Shown: positions 1-13,500 of the stretch, piece by piece
Layout of the letters: every line of letters begins with the position of its first letter
Numbering within the stretch: position 1 is the stretch's first letter
Assembly: GCA_009760855.2 (NCBI GenBank)
Contig: WPIO01000012.1
Coordinates: 2,124,501-2,188,500 of the forward strand
Source: Cristatella mucedo
Taxonomy: Eukaryota; Bryozoa; Phylactolaemata; Cristatellidae
Length of the DNA stretch: 64,000 bases
Direction of reading: 5' to 3'
The notes under the pieces: model-generated
What the model saw: only the letters and a program-made list of their open reading frames with translations
Told to the model about the DNA's origin: nothing
The model's database searches: none
Made by a program: the position numbers and the translations under genes

Positions 1-119
1 AGATGGGGAAAATAATGGGGTGTCCAAGTGCTACCCCGGATGTATCCCATACTTTAAGGGCTCGCAGACGACCGACGCCACTAACATCTACCCTCTGACA
101 TCTCTTATCATTGACGCAA

Positions 120-410
120 GACCTAAACTACTTTAGCACTTTTCGCCAGAGTTGCATAGGCGTGGCAAAAGGCGCTCCAGAAAGATCGGGTGGTCAGTTA
201 AGTCAAATGTTGCTGTGAGATCTAGAAAGACTAGTAGAGAAGCCCCAACTTGCTCGACATTACTCACGAAGTCAATGAAAAACCTGAGTTGAGCAGTTCC
301 TGCAGTGCAATGTCCATCTCAGCATCCCAATTGAAATCCTACATCAAGATCTGATTAACGGGTGTAATCGTTTGGCTACGGGACCACCACTCGTGCAACA
401 AGTCACAGAA
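120..410 (-). mobile_element. L2-like LINE reverse transcriptase fragment (decayed)
   Basis: Read on the minus strand, positions about 240-180 encode LLVFLDLTATFDLTDH. This matches the FLDLSAAFD.VDH core (catalytic motif A) of L2/CR1-clade reverse transcriptases and of the copy at 61035-63020 in this window. The frame stops soon after, near 115-130, so it is a relic. It faces the plus-strand LINE copy that follows; the two are separate insertions. Confidence 0.6.
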
Positions 411-529
411 AAGAATGGCAGATGATCAAAAAGTACATCAATTATCATGATCTAGGGAAAGCTTCTTTCTGAGTAGCCAGACAATTGCTGTTTTCGGACA
501 AACGGATACTTGATAAGTAATCTCGCTAA

Positions 530-1342
530 ACAACATCAGCTCCACAGTCAAATCTGCCTACTTCTAGCTGCATAACATTGCTAAAATTCGCGCTTGTTTA
601 GATAAGGATACTGCGTCTAAGTTGGTCCATGCATTCGTGACATCCCGTCTTGACTTCCGTAACTCACTGCTTGCTGGCCTACCGGCATGCGCAAGCAGGC
701 GACTACAGCCGGTGCAAAATTCTGCAGCTAGGCTTGTCTGTCGTGAGCGTCGCAGTTGCCACATTACTCCACTTCTCGCCGACCTGCACTGGCTACCAGT
801 CAAGCAACGGATCGACCTCAAAGTTTTGTCGTTCACTTTTAAGTCACTTCATTCTTTGGCTCCAGCCTGTCTCTCAGATCTACTCTCCCACCAGGCCAAG
901 CATCATATAACCCGCTTGTCGGAATCCAGCAGTTTACCAATATCTCGTACAAACCTCAAATCCTTTGGAGACCGTGCATTTAGTTCGTATGCTCCCAAAG
1001 CTCGGCATTCTTGACTTGCATCAGAACATCCCCTGACTTGACCACATTTAAAAAGAACTTAAAAACACCTATTTAGGACAGCATTTAGTGGGTCTCTTTG
1101 ATTCGTCCTTCATGTGCTTATGCGTGCTGACACTGTGCATGCTGCCATTAATCACATTTGCATGCTGACCGTGTGCATGTCACCCCTAACCATGTTATTC
1201 ATGTTTATCAAGCATGATATTACTCACCATTCAGTTGTGTTTCCCTTTGCAGCAAATGTAAAGCGCCTAGAAAGAGATTGAGTTCTCTGACGGTGCTTTA
1301 TCAAGTGCATTATCATTATTAGTATTATTATTATTATATCAG
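530..1342 (+). mobile_element. 5'-truncated L2/CR1-like LINE, 3' end copy
   Basis: The open frame 622-1014 encodes the C-terminal part of the reverse transcriptase protein (SRLDF.NSLLAGLP, then QNSAARLVCRERRSCHITPLL and LHWLPVKQRID). It matches the better copies at 8405-9690 and 39425-40690. A lost segment after about 1010 disrupts the frame around the SLPTC block. The 3' UTR follows, with the family stem-loop near 1262-1298 and a TTA-rich tail ending near 1340. It is a dead copy. Confidence 0.85.
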
Positions 1343-1344
1343 CA

Positions 1345-1480
1345 ATACTTGCTGTGGCCAGCAACAGGTCTACGAACCTCTTAAGGAGACGTTTTGAGAC
1401 AAGAGTTAAGAAGACAGGTGGTTTTTTGTTTAGCTTGGAATACAAATTAAGATGTTAGTTAAATAGAAACAGGTACGAAG

Positions 1481-1511
<31 letters not shown>

Positions 1512-3790
1512 GCTGGGCTAAGAGGGGTTACACTCCTCAGGTTCGGAAGTGATGGCTGGGGTCCCTAATCTGTTCTACCTTCCCTGGGAAGTGGAAAACC
1601 ACTCTACTAAGTCACCATTTGGCTTCACTGGCAGCATGCATGTTTGTGAGAGGTTAATAAGACGGTCGATAGTGGACCGTAACACTTTTAGGTTGTTTTC
1701 TGCGATTGACTCTTTAACTATAAATTTTTGGCTTCGCATTGGCTAAAGTGGATTGATAAGTCCTAAATAATCCTCAAATGACAAGCGATTGAGATTGAGT
1801 CCCGAATTTTCGGAGACCACAAGCCTACTTTTACAATTATTTGCTTTCTAAATGTCGCCATAAACCGAGGGAAGTCTTCGCAGGTACGGGCCTGTCGTTT
1901 AGTCACACGTGCACTCCTCTTGGACACGGGCTATTGTCAAGTGGTAGCATTAAATCGAGGAGGTAACTTCAAGGTAGAAGGGTCAAGCAGACGGACAGAG
2001 GATGCCAGTTTGCAGCCGACAGTATTAATGCGAAGAGACTTCAGGTTTCTTCACTCAGATGTCGTCATTTTGGATACCGAAACGAAAACATGACCGGTGA
2101 AAATAAAATCCTCATATGATCAGGTCTGAGCAGAGTGGAATGACGATAGGGGTCGATGGGGTAGAAGACTCCTTCTCCACTAGCCCAAAATTCATGTCGG
2201 TAGCAATGGTAGTATGTACACATTGCAGTGTAGAAGCCTTAATGTATCGGGAAACTACGTGTAACCGAGTCTTATTTAATGTAAATCCAATGTTTAGTCA
2301 AAGGCAATCTAGTAAAAATATATGACATAAATAAAGTGGGATAGTACTAAAAAAAATTCTTCTCTCAGCAGCTATTCAAAGGCAACTTATGTCTAAAAAT
2401 CTATGCAGAAGGTCTGCTTAATACACAGTTGACCGAATTCCACATGGTTGACTCACGATCCTCAGCAGCTGCAGCAGACTTGGCTTTGCAAAACTACTTA
2501 TTGCCCAGCAAAGAAATATGAGCTGTCAGTAACTCACAGGTCGATATCAATGACTTAATCAAATGACCTTTCACAACCAAGCATGAACAATTAAGGTCGC
2601 TCAGAGGACCCATAGACAGCTAACACTCACAGTGGGTGGGAAAACCTCTAGCTAATCACAGCCAAATATTGATTAATGGCCGGCTAAGTGCCAAGCAAGT
2701 CAATGGCATGCTATATTAACGAAGTGTGACTGAACCTGGGGCACCAAGCCGCATTAAGATCTGGAATTTCAAGAGCTCAGATATAAAGGAAGGGTGAAAG
2801 CAGCAACCTTTGATAGTGGCATGGGCAATATGATATCTCAGGTAATTGCCACGGCAACGTCGAACCCTCGGTTTAACTCAGTTGCCAGGCACCCAGAATG
2901 CTGTGCCCACAGCTGGAGATTGGCTACATCAAGTCGACTCGACCTGCAGCTTCCAATGCATCTAGCGCCAGTAGGTGGGGTGGATTTTGAAGCTGTATTT
3001 ATACGGTCCAGCTGAAGATGGACTGATATAAAATATTGACGGTGACCCCAGCGGCATTTACAGTCACACCGATCCTGGCTGGGGTGGGCCAAGCCTGGCC
3101 GCTTGGAACCAGCAACAAACTGATATATAGCCGAATGGGACCTGCTTAGTTAGAGGGTCGGTACAGAGCAGAACCAAAATGGACACCCTGGCCATAGACT
3201 AGCTCACATGAAAAGCCCATTCTATACGAACCTTCTAAAACTAAAGTTGCCGTGGCTAAGATGATTCTTCAATCTTAGGAATGACTGGTAAGCCATGTGG
3301 GTTGTTTTTTAGCCGAGCCACCCTCTAATAACAAGGGGAACTGTGGAGGTTCTTCCAAACTACATAAGCTAGAAACATAGATTAAGTTACTCATGAATAA
3401 ATTCCTGTGGATATACGGCTGCCATTAAACACCGTGGGGAGAAAGAGCACATCAAGAACTAGCTAGGCTAATCTCTGAAACACTACGTTGGACCGCATCA
3501 AGGAGACAAGTTGCAGGGCCTCTCGAGAACGAGACTATGTGAAGGTTAGTCCAACTAAAGTTGGAAAGCATATATGTACCTCTAGCGAACCGGGCCAGAG
3601 TGCGAGTTGATGTGTGCATTCAGGTGAGATGAACACTATTTGCCTCGACCGAATAGGCACCCCTGAAACTTCTCAGCAGGACCTTGTAGTTTCCACACAT
3701 CCGACTTCCATGACTCCTTAAGAGTGCATGCAACTTGCAGGCAGTGATACCACCTGGAAGAAACGATCACCAGTCGTCAAAAAGAGGTGA
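1345..3790. other. Intergenic stretch, no gene recognised
   Basis: This 2.4 kb lies between the first LINE and the 3' end of the arfaptin gene. It holds a pure GA microsatellite at 1481-1509. Open frames in it are short and resemble nothing I recognise. No splice-consistent exon or conserved repeat was seen. Confidence 0.5.
1481..1509. repeat. (GA)n microsatellite
   Basis: About 14 uninterrupted GA units. Confidence 0.95.
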
Positions 3791-3792
3791 TT

Positions 3793-3798
3793 TTTATT
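3793..3798 (-). promoter_or_regulatory. Poly(A) signal of the arfaptin-like gene
   Basis: AATAAA on the minus strand (tttatt on plus) lies about 295 bases after the arfaptin stop codon at 4093. That is a reasonable 3' UTR length. The hexamer is also common by chance, so the assignment rests on position. Confidence 0.5.
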
Positions 3799-4092
3799 GA
3801 CCAACAATACAAGACAGGCTAGATGAACAACAGTATAAAGAATGGCAATAACAAGGCTTCAAAACACAAGCATGGCCAAGTTGTCTGTGCACAGTAGCAC
3901 GCAGCAGTTCCGAGGAGAGGTTAGTCGGAAGGTGTTAACTAGCAATATATACCCGAGAAATCTACCAGTAGAAAGAATACCTGCGGACGAACACTCTGTG
4001 ACTAGACAGTGCAGAGTTTTCTCAGCTCGACAAACCCCAAACTTAGGTGGAGGTAATTGATCAGTGAGACGATAATGTTCAGGAAGAGAATG

Positions 4093-7000
4093 TCACTTTT
4101 CTAGCCACGATTGTCCTTCACCGTGTGGCTGACGAAGTGTCATGCTAAACTGTGACAGCTGGCGCTCGAAGTCGGCTTTATTACCGGAAAAATATGCTGA
4201 AGTGGCATTATGAAGCAGCACCAAATCTCGACGCATGACCTTCAACTAAAATTAAGCAGGATTGCAGATTGTCATCAATACACAAACGCTGTCGGAGCAT
4301 CTAACCAACACAGGCAACTAAGCAAGGATAGCCACAGCTGGGAATACTGGAGGAGGCAGGAAGCACGTGAAAGCGATGTTACCATCGGTTAAAAAGCACT
4401 CTGAATGTTGGGCTGCGAAAAGCAAAAGCAATTAGTCATCAAAAAATCAGACATTCTTCAAGAGCTGCTAAAACTGGTAACAACCGGCGTTTTCTTAACA
4501 CGCTATAAAAATGAATGAATTTTTTTAAAAGGGCCGGTAAGAGCAACCTGTGTATCAAGTCGTGAAAATTGCAGCTGCGCTCTCCTAGGTTTCTAAAATG
4601 ACTTTCTTGGATACTGCTGAAATGGACAACGGTAAGACTGTAGCGACCAGGCAGCCAGGAAGGTTAGAGCCAGGCCAACAGACAAGACCGATATGAAGTG
4701 AAGCAACTCTTGGCGAATCCTTAAACAGGCAGCTGGATCTACGTCCAATGACAGGCAGTTCTGCCTCCGTTTGCTATCACGGGGTGCGCTAATCGGGGAC
4801 GAGAGTCTGATGGCTAGCCAAAATAACTTCGTCGGTCTCCAAGCATCGACTATTGCATGCTCATTAAAAATAACTAACATAGTGGGTCCCCCGGAGCATA
4901 CAGTTCCAGTGCACTCCCTCAATCGTGCAGCCTGCTAACGAGCAGACAGCACATTGCAAAAACCTGTAGATGAGTGCTCACAATTAAGGACGTGACGACG
5001 GTTGCAGAGATTGTGATCTCTATCGGGTTGTTGCCGGCAGGCAACAAGGACTGTATCCACAATGCCGAGTTGTCCTTAACCGGTCCCCACCCACCCCAAG
5101 TGCCAAAATAGTTTATACGACAAACAGGCAGTGCTTGATTCACGTCGGGCCTGTAAGACCGGGTCAAAGCTGGAGAAGAGAAAAGATGGCGGGCAGCTGC
5201 CACCTAGATTCAAACTCACAGAAACAATGATTTAGACTGCTTTTACTGTCGCAGTGTAGCATTGCCGATAGCAATACACACAGCTCACCCTGTTGTCATC
5301 AAGGAACTTGAGCTTTGCTGACACTGTGGAACACATATCTTCATACTTTAGTCGGTGAGCTTCGAATGTGGCTTTGGCCTCTTCCAGCTTGGCTGTGCTA
5401 GCCGACGATGGAGGGAGGGCCGTGAGTGCTTCGTACTCATTGCGCCTTGCATCGTAAACTAACCTGCAAACGAGTACTGCTGACTTGAGTAATGGCAGGA
5501 AACAATATAAGATTTGTCACTCTTATATCATGCAGCATGTTACCAATTAGGCACAAAGAGGGAGAGAAGGCTGAAAGGAGAAGGAAAAAGAGATGAGAGA
5601 GAGAGACATGGGAGAAAGGAGAAACGAGAGAGAGAAATTCAAGTCTGCCATCAGTCTCTCACTGAGAGCAATCGATGTGACTACAGGTAGGCAGGCGTGA
5701 AGCCTGAACACAGCAGGGACTGGTTAGCAGTAAAATCACATGATAAGGCATTCCGGTATAAGGGTAAAATCCCTGGTTAGCCGGCCACATCAGCAAAAGC
5801 TCAGCCAGTCCACAAACTAACCATGTTTCACGACCCACATCAAGTGAGTGCATGCAAGCCTATGCAAGCCGATCTGGCGACACCAAGGTAGCGATTAAGA
5901 AAATATGAGATGGCAGGATGGCAGGAAATGAGTACAACACTCTTGCCTTCATAGCTTTCTCTTCTCTCTCTTTCTCTCCCCCTCTCTCCTTTGTTATGTA
6001 ATATTATATAATATATTTCTTCCTGTAGCTCCACAAAGAATAAGTTGAGTGTTAGGTAGAAGAGTTTTCTATGTGCGCACTCAAAGCCTAAGCAGTTTTC
6101 GGTACATATGCATAGCTAAAAGACTTCCTACCCCTAGTCTTTCCTGTGCTCGTGTGTGCATGCATCACGGCACGAAGAAGGCATCAGATTCTATCCAACG
6201 ACTACATGCTTGAGAATGTATGCAGCTGTAGCCACAATGCTGGATCAAAAGGTTCATGGGACGGCAATTTAAACTACAAGATTCTCGGAAGGAAACAGTA
6301 GCAGGAAACCAGTTATGACAAACTTCTAAAAAAAACTGTATCAGATTAATAATATTTAGATGTATAAATTGGAGTATCGAGTGTCTCGACTGTCCACATC
6401 CCTTTGGGTCGGTGGGGGAGGGGGAGGGAAGCACCTGTTGGCCCCCTACCCTAAACCTATGCCCCCTGGTGGCCAAGTCTCAGCCCAGCAACTTGTGTCA
6501 AATGAAAAAAATACTAGCTGATTTAACAGCCTCTTTTGCATAGCGACAGAAGAACCTTTGCGGCTCTCACTGCTGCTTGCAGCTGCAATAAAGAATCACC
6601 CACCGCGGAATTCGAACGCACGACCCCGGGACCAAGGTCGTGAAAAGCAACCTCCTTCCTTACCTAGTATGCCACCACGACTCACCAGTAGCACGAGCAC
6701 TGAAAGCATAACATGTGCCCTCCGTTGAGGGCACATGGCGCCACGGCTCTAAGAAGTTCTCTGGCACACATCGATGACATGTGCTGGATGGGTGGGCGCA
6801 CATATAAGGAAGTAAAAGGACTTGCTAAGAGCGAACGCCAGGCACGAGTGCGAGGCTCGAACAACCCAAGCTGGGGAACGAAGCCAGGCAGGCAAGTGCA
6901 GCTCACCTGGAAGACTCGTACTGCGTCACCGTATCCATTGTGTCACTCATGGCCGTGTTGCACAGTGTGTTCAAACTGGAGACCATGCGATTGAGATCAC

Positions 7001-10000
7001 CTACAACGACGACGCAACGAGCCATTCATGATGTCGGAAAAAGCGCTGCCGCTGCGGTCACCGTTCTTGCTTCAAACCGGCAGGCACCAGTGAATGGCCG
7101 TGCAGTCATTCACTGGTGCCCTCACCCAATCAGCGTGAAGGACTCGGCTGCGTTATGCACTCCTGCCTTGTTCAGGCTAAGGCGGGGCGACATGGTGGCG
7201 ATGTAACGCCCACACACGCACATCGCCTGGCAGCGGCAGCAGAAATGGCGCCAGGAGAACCGCTGGCGAAGAAAGCCGGAGCGCCACCATACCTAGCAGC
7301 CGCTCGCCATTAGCCACCAACACCGCTTGCGCGGTCTGGCTGCACGCAAAGTCCTCGCGCAGCGGACACGTCGCATCAGATGGAGCTGCACGCGCCAGCT
7401 CGGCAAAGGTCGAGGCCAGACACCGCTGGACGGTTAGCAGGCCGCCGACGTGCGCCACCAGCTGTCGAGTGGCGGCCAGCATCTGAATGTAGTCCTCGCG
7501 CATCTGCCGCAGCTTGGCCACTTGCTCGTCCAGTTCGCAGTAGCTCGACCGTGTCCGCAGGCCGAGCCGCTCGCCGACGTACTGCCGCGCTGCGCTATAC
7601 GTTCGCTCGGTCCACTGGCGCAGCGCGGCAGCCGCAGGCGCAGCAGCCGTGCCCTCAGAGAGGACGTCGGCGGCCGGCGGGCTGCGCAGTGCCAGTGGCT
7701 GGTCGTTGGCTTCGAAGGCGTTGAATCCATTGTCTGCGGGCGATCAGAGACGGCCGACGTGGCATCAGAACGCTACTGACCAAGTCGGAAACCGGCTTCG
7801 GAAATGCGTCAGCCGATGCCGACGGCTGGAGCTGCAGCCAGACCATAGAGGAGATGCAGTGCAGGGGGCAGAGGCAGGCCGAAAACATGGTGACCAGCAC
7901 TGGGTGGGTAATATACAGCAACAGCAATGAGATGAAAGAACGAAGCAGATAGCCTTATCCCTGACCAGCAATCCTTGCCGCTTTAGCCAGCAGTCACGGT
8001 CAGCAGCAGTTCCCGTCTGACCTGTTTCATTCTGACAGGCTGCCAAGGATCTGCTCAGACGGTGGGGACCGATTGAGTTCGATTGAGTAAATACGGCTCA
8101 AAGTCGTTAAGAAAGACCGACCAACACATGAATGCGCCGAGGCACACACATTCAGACGTCCGAGCTAAGTTGCATCTAACCTGATTACTTCTATCCCGAA
8201 TCTTCGACTGATTTAGGCGCTATTTTCTGGCCTGCTTTATAAAATCTTTTGACTATACACACGCCGGGAGGCAATCACAGGCGAGATTCTCATAATAAGC
8301 CGATTCCGGAAGGGCAGAGTGCAAACCCAAATAATGAGTTATTCTAACATGAGAAATGTAGTGGAGTATGTTGCATCTGAACTTCAACGATTGGCTGGTT
8401 TGCATTGGTGCATGCATCAAAGGTCCTATCTCAGTGGGAGACTCAAGAGTATTGACGCGAATGGACAAAGATCATCCGAGGTATCTCCGAAATATGGGGT
8501 ACCTCAGGGGTCTGTGCAAGGTCCAGTTCTTTTCACGGTTTATACTCTCCCTCTTGCTGATATGATTGCCAAGCACAATCAAGGCTTTCACTTCTATGCG
8601 GATGACATTCAGTTGTGCCTTTGCTTTGATCGCTCCCAGCCTTCGAGCACCTCAAATTCTCTAAACTCACTTGCTGCATTTATTGATGACATCCGCACAT
8701 GGATCGCTGCAAATTTTCTAAAACTAAATGACGATAAAACTAACTTAGTAGTTATGGGCAAAGCCAGTGTGATTCAGAAATTGGAAAGGCTGACGCTCAA
8801 AATTGGCTCTCCAAGCATATCTCCAGTTGAATCAGCTCGAAATCTAGGTGTCATGTTCGAAAGTGACCTCTCGTTAGACGATCACATCAGCTCCACGGTC
8901 AAGTCTGCCTACTTTCACTAAATAACATAGCTAAAATTCGGGCTTGTTTAGATAAGGATACTGCATCTAAGTTGGTCCATGCAGTCATGACATCCCGTCT
9001 TGACTCCTGTTACTCACTGCTTGCTGGCCTACCGACACGTGCAATCAGGGGATTACAGATGGTGCACAACTCTGCAGCTTGGCTTGTATGTCGTGAGCGT
9101 CGCAGTTGCCACATCACACCACTTCTCGCCGACCTGCACTGGCTACCAGTCAAGCAACGGATTGACTTCAAGGTTTTGTCGGTCACTTTTAGGTCACTTC
9201 ATTCTTTGGCTCCAGCCTATCTCTCAGATATACTCCCCCACGAGGCCAAGCATCGTACCATCTGCTTTTCGGAATCCAACAGTTTACTAATACCTCGTAA
9301 AAACCTTAAATCCTTTGGAGACCGTGCATTTAGTTCGTATGCTCCCAAAGCCTGGAACTCCCTCCCGACTTGCGTCAGAACATCCCCTGAATTGACCACA
9401 TTTAAAAAGAACTTAAAAACACACCTATTTAGGACAGCATTTAGTGGGTCCCTGTAAATCGTCCTTCGTGTGCTTATGCGTGCTGACACTGTGCATGCTG
9501 CCACTAACCACATTTGCATGCTGACCCTGTGCATGTCACCCTAACCATGTTATTCATGTTTATCAAGCATGATATTACTCACCATTCAATCGCACTTCCC
9601 TTTGCAGCAAATGTGAAGCGCCTAGAAAGAGATTGAGTTCTCTGCGGGCGCTTTATCAAGTGCATTATTATTATCAACTATCAACTATATATCAACTTGC
9701 CAAAATAGACAACAATCACAACATGGATATGCACTTGTTGGAAAAGTCTTCCATTTTAGACACGGGGCTATGCTTATAGATATGTGTTCACAAGAATTGT
9801 ATGCATACATGTACAAAAACACAAGACACCACTGCGTATTCGTCAAGCTACCGTTTTCAGTCTGAAGCCACACGGCAGAGTACTCAAGCCCATGGGGCAA
9901 CAGCATCACCTTGTCATAACTTTCCATAAAGATAAGGGTGGGCACATGGGTGTGCGTACTTCGTAGAACCTTATTAAAAAAAATCCCCCCACTTATTCGT

Positions 10001-10527
10001 TATGCTGCTCTGACATTGTTTCTTGGGTCCAGAAGCAGTAGGCCATCAGGCGGGAGCCGTCGGCTTCCTCGTAGCTTCCACATCATTTCCTTGGTTCGTT
10101 TCACTCACTACTACATTTTACTTCCACACATTCTATAAGACATACTTCATATAGTATAACTAAGCACACAATTCCAGTTGCCCAGATATTTTCCATGCAC
10201 TTAGTTGGCTGGCAAGGGAGGTCACCCCTCTTCACCCATATTCGACATCAAAGACAGCTGCACTTTGATACATTCCTAATAGCCCGTGAGCAAACGACCG
10301 AGAGTGGGCAACGAAAGCTCATAGCAAATTGACCTTCCGGCTTTGCATACCAGACCATAAGGTAACAAAGTAGAATGCTAAGTGGGATCACTGCCCGTCA
10401 CTGTCTCTGACAACACACAGAGAGACGTGTCGCGGTCTGGCTTACCGTATGCATGGATTTCCTCGACTGGATCACGCAAGCCAACTTCGAAGTTGCTGTC
10501 ACCGGAAAACTGAGCTGGGCGAGCCAT
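4093..10527 (-). CDS. ARFIP: Arfaptin-like AH/BAR-domain protein, five exons, complete
   Basis: Coding exons on the minus strand, in order: 10446-10527, 7293-7733, 6907-7000, 5289-5463 and 4093-4239. Together they give 312 residues plus TGA; vertebrate arfaptins have about 340-370. Every junction is GT..AG and all phases agree. The start ATG at 10525-10527 begins MARPAQFSGDSNFEVG. The AH/BAR domain starts near residue 75 (RTYSAARQYVGERLG). It continues through ASTFAELA, the NGERLLG..NRMVSSLNTL segment, TVTQYESSR, LVYDARR, EAHRLKYEDM and KLKFLDDN. It ends with LLHNATSAYFSGNKADFE and SWLEK. Known arfaptins form crescent dimers that bind Arl1, Arf and Rac GTPases and PI4P at the trans-Golgi; that role is inferred here from homology. 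A LINE copy (8405-9690) sits in intron 1 and a perfect hairpin in intron 2. Exon 1 is the least certain part, because the N terminus is poorly conserved in the family. Confidence 0.9.
6008..6135 (+). repeat. Repeat C fragment (dispersed ~300 bp family)
   Basis: The block with CTCCACAAAG, then CACTCAAAGCCTAAGC and TTTTCGGTAC, matches the left half of the full-length copies at 23028, 45085 and 49258. It is truncated after about 130 bases and lies in arfaptin intron 3. Confidence 0.65.
6505..6692 (-). mobile_element. tRNA-derived SINE, group A
   Basis: On the minus strand a tRNA-like head carries an A-box-like GTGGCATACTAGGTAAGG and a B-box-like GCGTTCGAATTCC. The shared body follows (GATTCTTTAT, then CTTCTGTCGCTATGC and GCTGTTAAATCAGCTAGTA) with a short T-rich end. 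The same layout occurs at 49030, 56893, 58977 and 63025. It lies in arfaptin intron 3. Confidence 0.85.
7083..7120. repeat. Perfect 14-bp inverted repeat (hairpin)
   Basis: Arms 7083-7096 (GGCACCAGTGAATG) and 7107-7120 are exact reverse complements around a 10-base loop. The hairpin lies in arfaptin intron 2. Confidence 0.9.
8405..9690 (+). mobile_element. 5'-truncated L2/CR1-like LINE in arfaptin intron 1
   Basis: Homology to the other copies begins at the RSYLSGR block near 8415. The frame 8416-8921 includes GVPQGSVQGP and the catalytic FYADD motif. A one-base loss near 8920 then shifts the frame. The rest of the C terminus (ADLHWLPVKQRIDFK, KAWNSLPTC, KTHLFRTAFSG) is read from 8972 to 9457. 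The 3' UTR has the family stem-loop near 9620-9655 and a short TTA tail. Apart from truncation and the frameshift it is well preserved, so it is a fairly young insertion. It is antisense to the arfaptin gene. Confidence 0.92.
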
Positions 10528-13500
10528 AGTTCTGTCAGAGGGTCAACACACTTGGCAAAAGCCTGCTTCCAAAAAACATGGCTTCGATCAATCAACTTAT
10601 CGCCAACCAACAAGACAACACGGTCGGATCACAAGGCATCACTAGACAGTACACTTGAAGTAAAACACGGTCAGCTGCCGTCCGCCTGCACAACGTTGTG
10701 GAACTGCCAACGGTGCCAGCACAAACTCGGCATCGCATATCAGCTGCTTAATGTAAGTATCAAAGTAGATTGCCACGCTGGTGTGCCTTCACCTCATTCA
10801 TAGTGATGAGGCTAGACCAAGCCCAGGAGAGCTTTTAGCAAGAGGGACGACATAACATGCCGATTCATGTACGACCTAATTGCTACAGTTCGTTTAAGAG
10901 CAAGTTTGTCATCAAGCAGCAAGGCACCGAAACGGCCGTTCTGGCATGCTGAAGGACAACGGCTTCCAGCCCATTGCCTTTTCTAAAGAAACTTCAAATT
11001 TCTGTCTGTGTGATACTTCTCTAAGCTCGAAACAAGCATCACATTAAGGAGGCAGCAAAAAACTGGTTCAGTTGCATGGCGCGTGCATACACCACGCAGC
11101 TGAACCAGTATTTTTGCCAGGCCACACCTTGCGTGGGTGGGTGCTTGCAATAAGAAACTAGACAAACTGCATTGAGGATGTCCAGCACACAAAAATTGAC
11201 ACCCGAAATCGGCAGCAGAATTCAGAATTTTTTTAGGCTGAGTTGCAGACAATGAATGGATCAAAAGTGAGTAGAAAACAAAAAAGTGGTTCTGCTGTCA
11301 CTTTTGAATCCCTGAATTTACCTTCTAAATGCAAGTGTGTTTGTCCAAAAATCCCATGGCTTTGGACACTGCAAACTCCACAGAAAATGATGCATGCCTA
11401 ATATACCAAGCCATCTTTGCTCTGTCTGCCTCATTCTCTCTACCCGGTGCCACGCACACGAGCACTTTGGCAACTGGCAACGCTAGGACAAACCTTTTCA
11501 GTTTGAAATGTGCTGCTACAGCTCGAGCATTGGCTATCTCCACGTGGGAGCGAGCAAGGTCCATCCAGTTCCTTGTGTACAGCCGGGTGCGAGCACAGCC
11601 AACTTGGTCTCCTCGAGCTCGGAACGATGCATCACAAAGATGAGAGAGCATGTGCAACCAACAAGAAATCAGCAAGCCTGCACAAAACATTGTCAGAGAG
11701 AGAGAGAGGAAGGGGGAGAGACAGAGAGCGAACGCTGCTCGTCATCGGACACGCTGCTGCTGTCTGCTGCTGCGCCTTCAGCAAGCAGTCTTCAGGGCAA
11801 GCAAAGACCCGTGTGCCTCTGCAGGCAGGCTCAGAGGTCATCGCCAAACGAACGTAGCGCTGCTCCAACACTTCGGAGGGGGGCTGGAGATGCCACTTAG
11901 GACGCAACGGTGCGCGACCGCTGACAACATATAACGGCGCTGACAACATAGAACGGCAGGCCTGGATTCCTTTGCCTTTAGTGGTGGTCGATCAGCAACT
12001 GCTCAAGCATAGACCTGTTATTTTTGCACTGATTCGACAGCCCCAGTTAAACAGCAATCGTCTGATGCAGCCAGTTGCAACTAGTGCATGACTCAAGCCC
12101 ACGACCTGGGTCGTGTACTGCTACTGCTGGGCTCAGACCTAGCTGTAGCCTTAGCTGCTGTCACCCAGCTTGCAGCAGGCACTAAATACTCAGATACAAT
12201 CGCTGCTCCTGGAATCCTACACGAGATTCGTGACTCGACTCATCAAGGCAGTCGGCACAGCAACATGACACAGACGAGACAGGCCATACGGTAGCCCAGT
12301 GGCCAAATGGTAATCAGTGTGAGAATGCCGTTTACAGTGTACAGTGTGAAAGAAGAATGCACATCATTATCCGATTGTCCGATCGTAATTGGCCGACTGG
12401 GTCTGCAGAACTTCAACACAATATTGAGGTCAAACTTAATTGGCTGCAACGTCACACTCGGCGACAACGAATACGAGTGAAGCATACACAGCATCTACAT
12501 GTCAATGCAGAACCCTCGTGGCACCAAGTGCGTCTAGACATTACACCTTCAAAAGTTCAGGGCCAAGCCGTTATTGAGAAGAGAAAGCGAAAGTATCGAG
12601 GTTAGGAAAGGTCAGGAAAGAGTCCTGCCATTAGGACATCAAGTAATTCAATCAAATAAACAGCAGCAGATGAACCAAACTCAAATTCGCACCGAGTTGT
12701 AACGAGATCCTCAGAGGAACTACTGCCGCCTACGAGAGCCGATAATGTCTGTCCTTGACACTTCGGGGAGGAGCCACATACATATCAATAGTTGTCCGTG
12801 GAGGCTACATGGGCATATGCTAGGCAAAGCTGGGCAACCGGTGATCGGGGGGGGGGGGGGGGAGGGAAAGGCTACAGGAAAGGCTGCCCATCACACAGGC
12901 AGATCTGACTACACAAGCCGGATATAGCATATACTGGAAGCAACTCAAACTGCAGAAACTCGTGGACTTTCATGGGCGAAGAGAACGGGCCCTCGTCCGA
13001 TTGGGTGAGGGGGTCTCGTAAAACGGCTGGGTCAAATTAATGCATGGTGCTCTCAGTGTGCAGTGCAACAAATAGCCGATGAATGTAATAAGCCAATTGT
13101 GCCACACGACATAACTTCTAGTGTGCACGTGTGCACGGTCTGCCATTTGCAGTCCTCGCCAGTCATCTGATAAGCATTTCGTATGGACTCGACGACGGAA
13201 ATGCGTTCTCAAGCACGCTACTGCTGCCGCCTGCGGGGCCTGCTTTACTGCTGGTGCTGCTTCCACTGCGCGCTCGCAGTGTAAGGAGGCCGAGGCAGAT
13301 TCTATACTCAGCCTAACAACAAGGACAACAGTAGCTCCTTCGGCCGAGCAGCCATTCACCAGCGCCTGTCACCACCTGAGGACTACAGACTGCTTACCTG
13401 GCCAAACTATACTTCCTATGCTTCGTCTGACAGATAGCGCGGCCGGTGTGAATCGGGAAGCCGGCCAATTGGCGTACGCGCTTTATCTCGGCGAAGGCGT

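Noticed and set aside
9685-9945. Minus-strand frame with PTLIFMESYDKVMLLPHGLEYSAVWLQTENG
   Set aside because: It looks mildly exon-like and is flanked by AG and GT, but I recognise no family and it would sit inside arfaptin intron 1. Left unannotated.
10398-10613. Minus-strand frame VLLVGDKLIDRSHVFWKQAF
   Set aside because: It overlaps arfaptin exon 1 in a different frame; the ATG at 10525-10527 in the other frame splices in phase to the arfaptin domain and explains the GTAAGC donor.
12060-12145. A further SINE copy (GCCCACGACCTGGGTCGTG)
   Set aside because: Only the B-box neighbourhood resembles SINE-B; no head or tail could be aligned.
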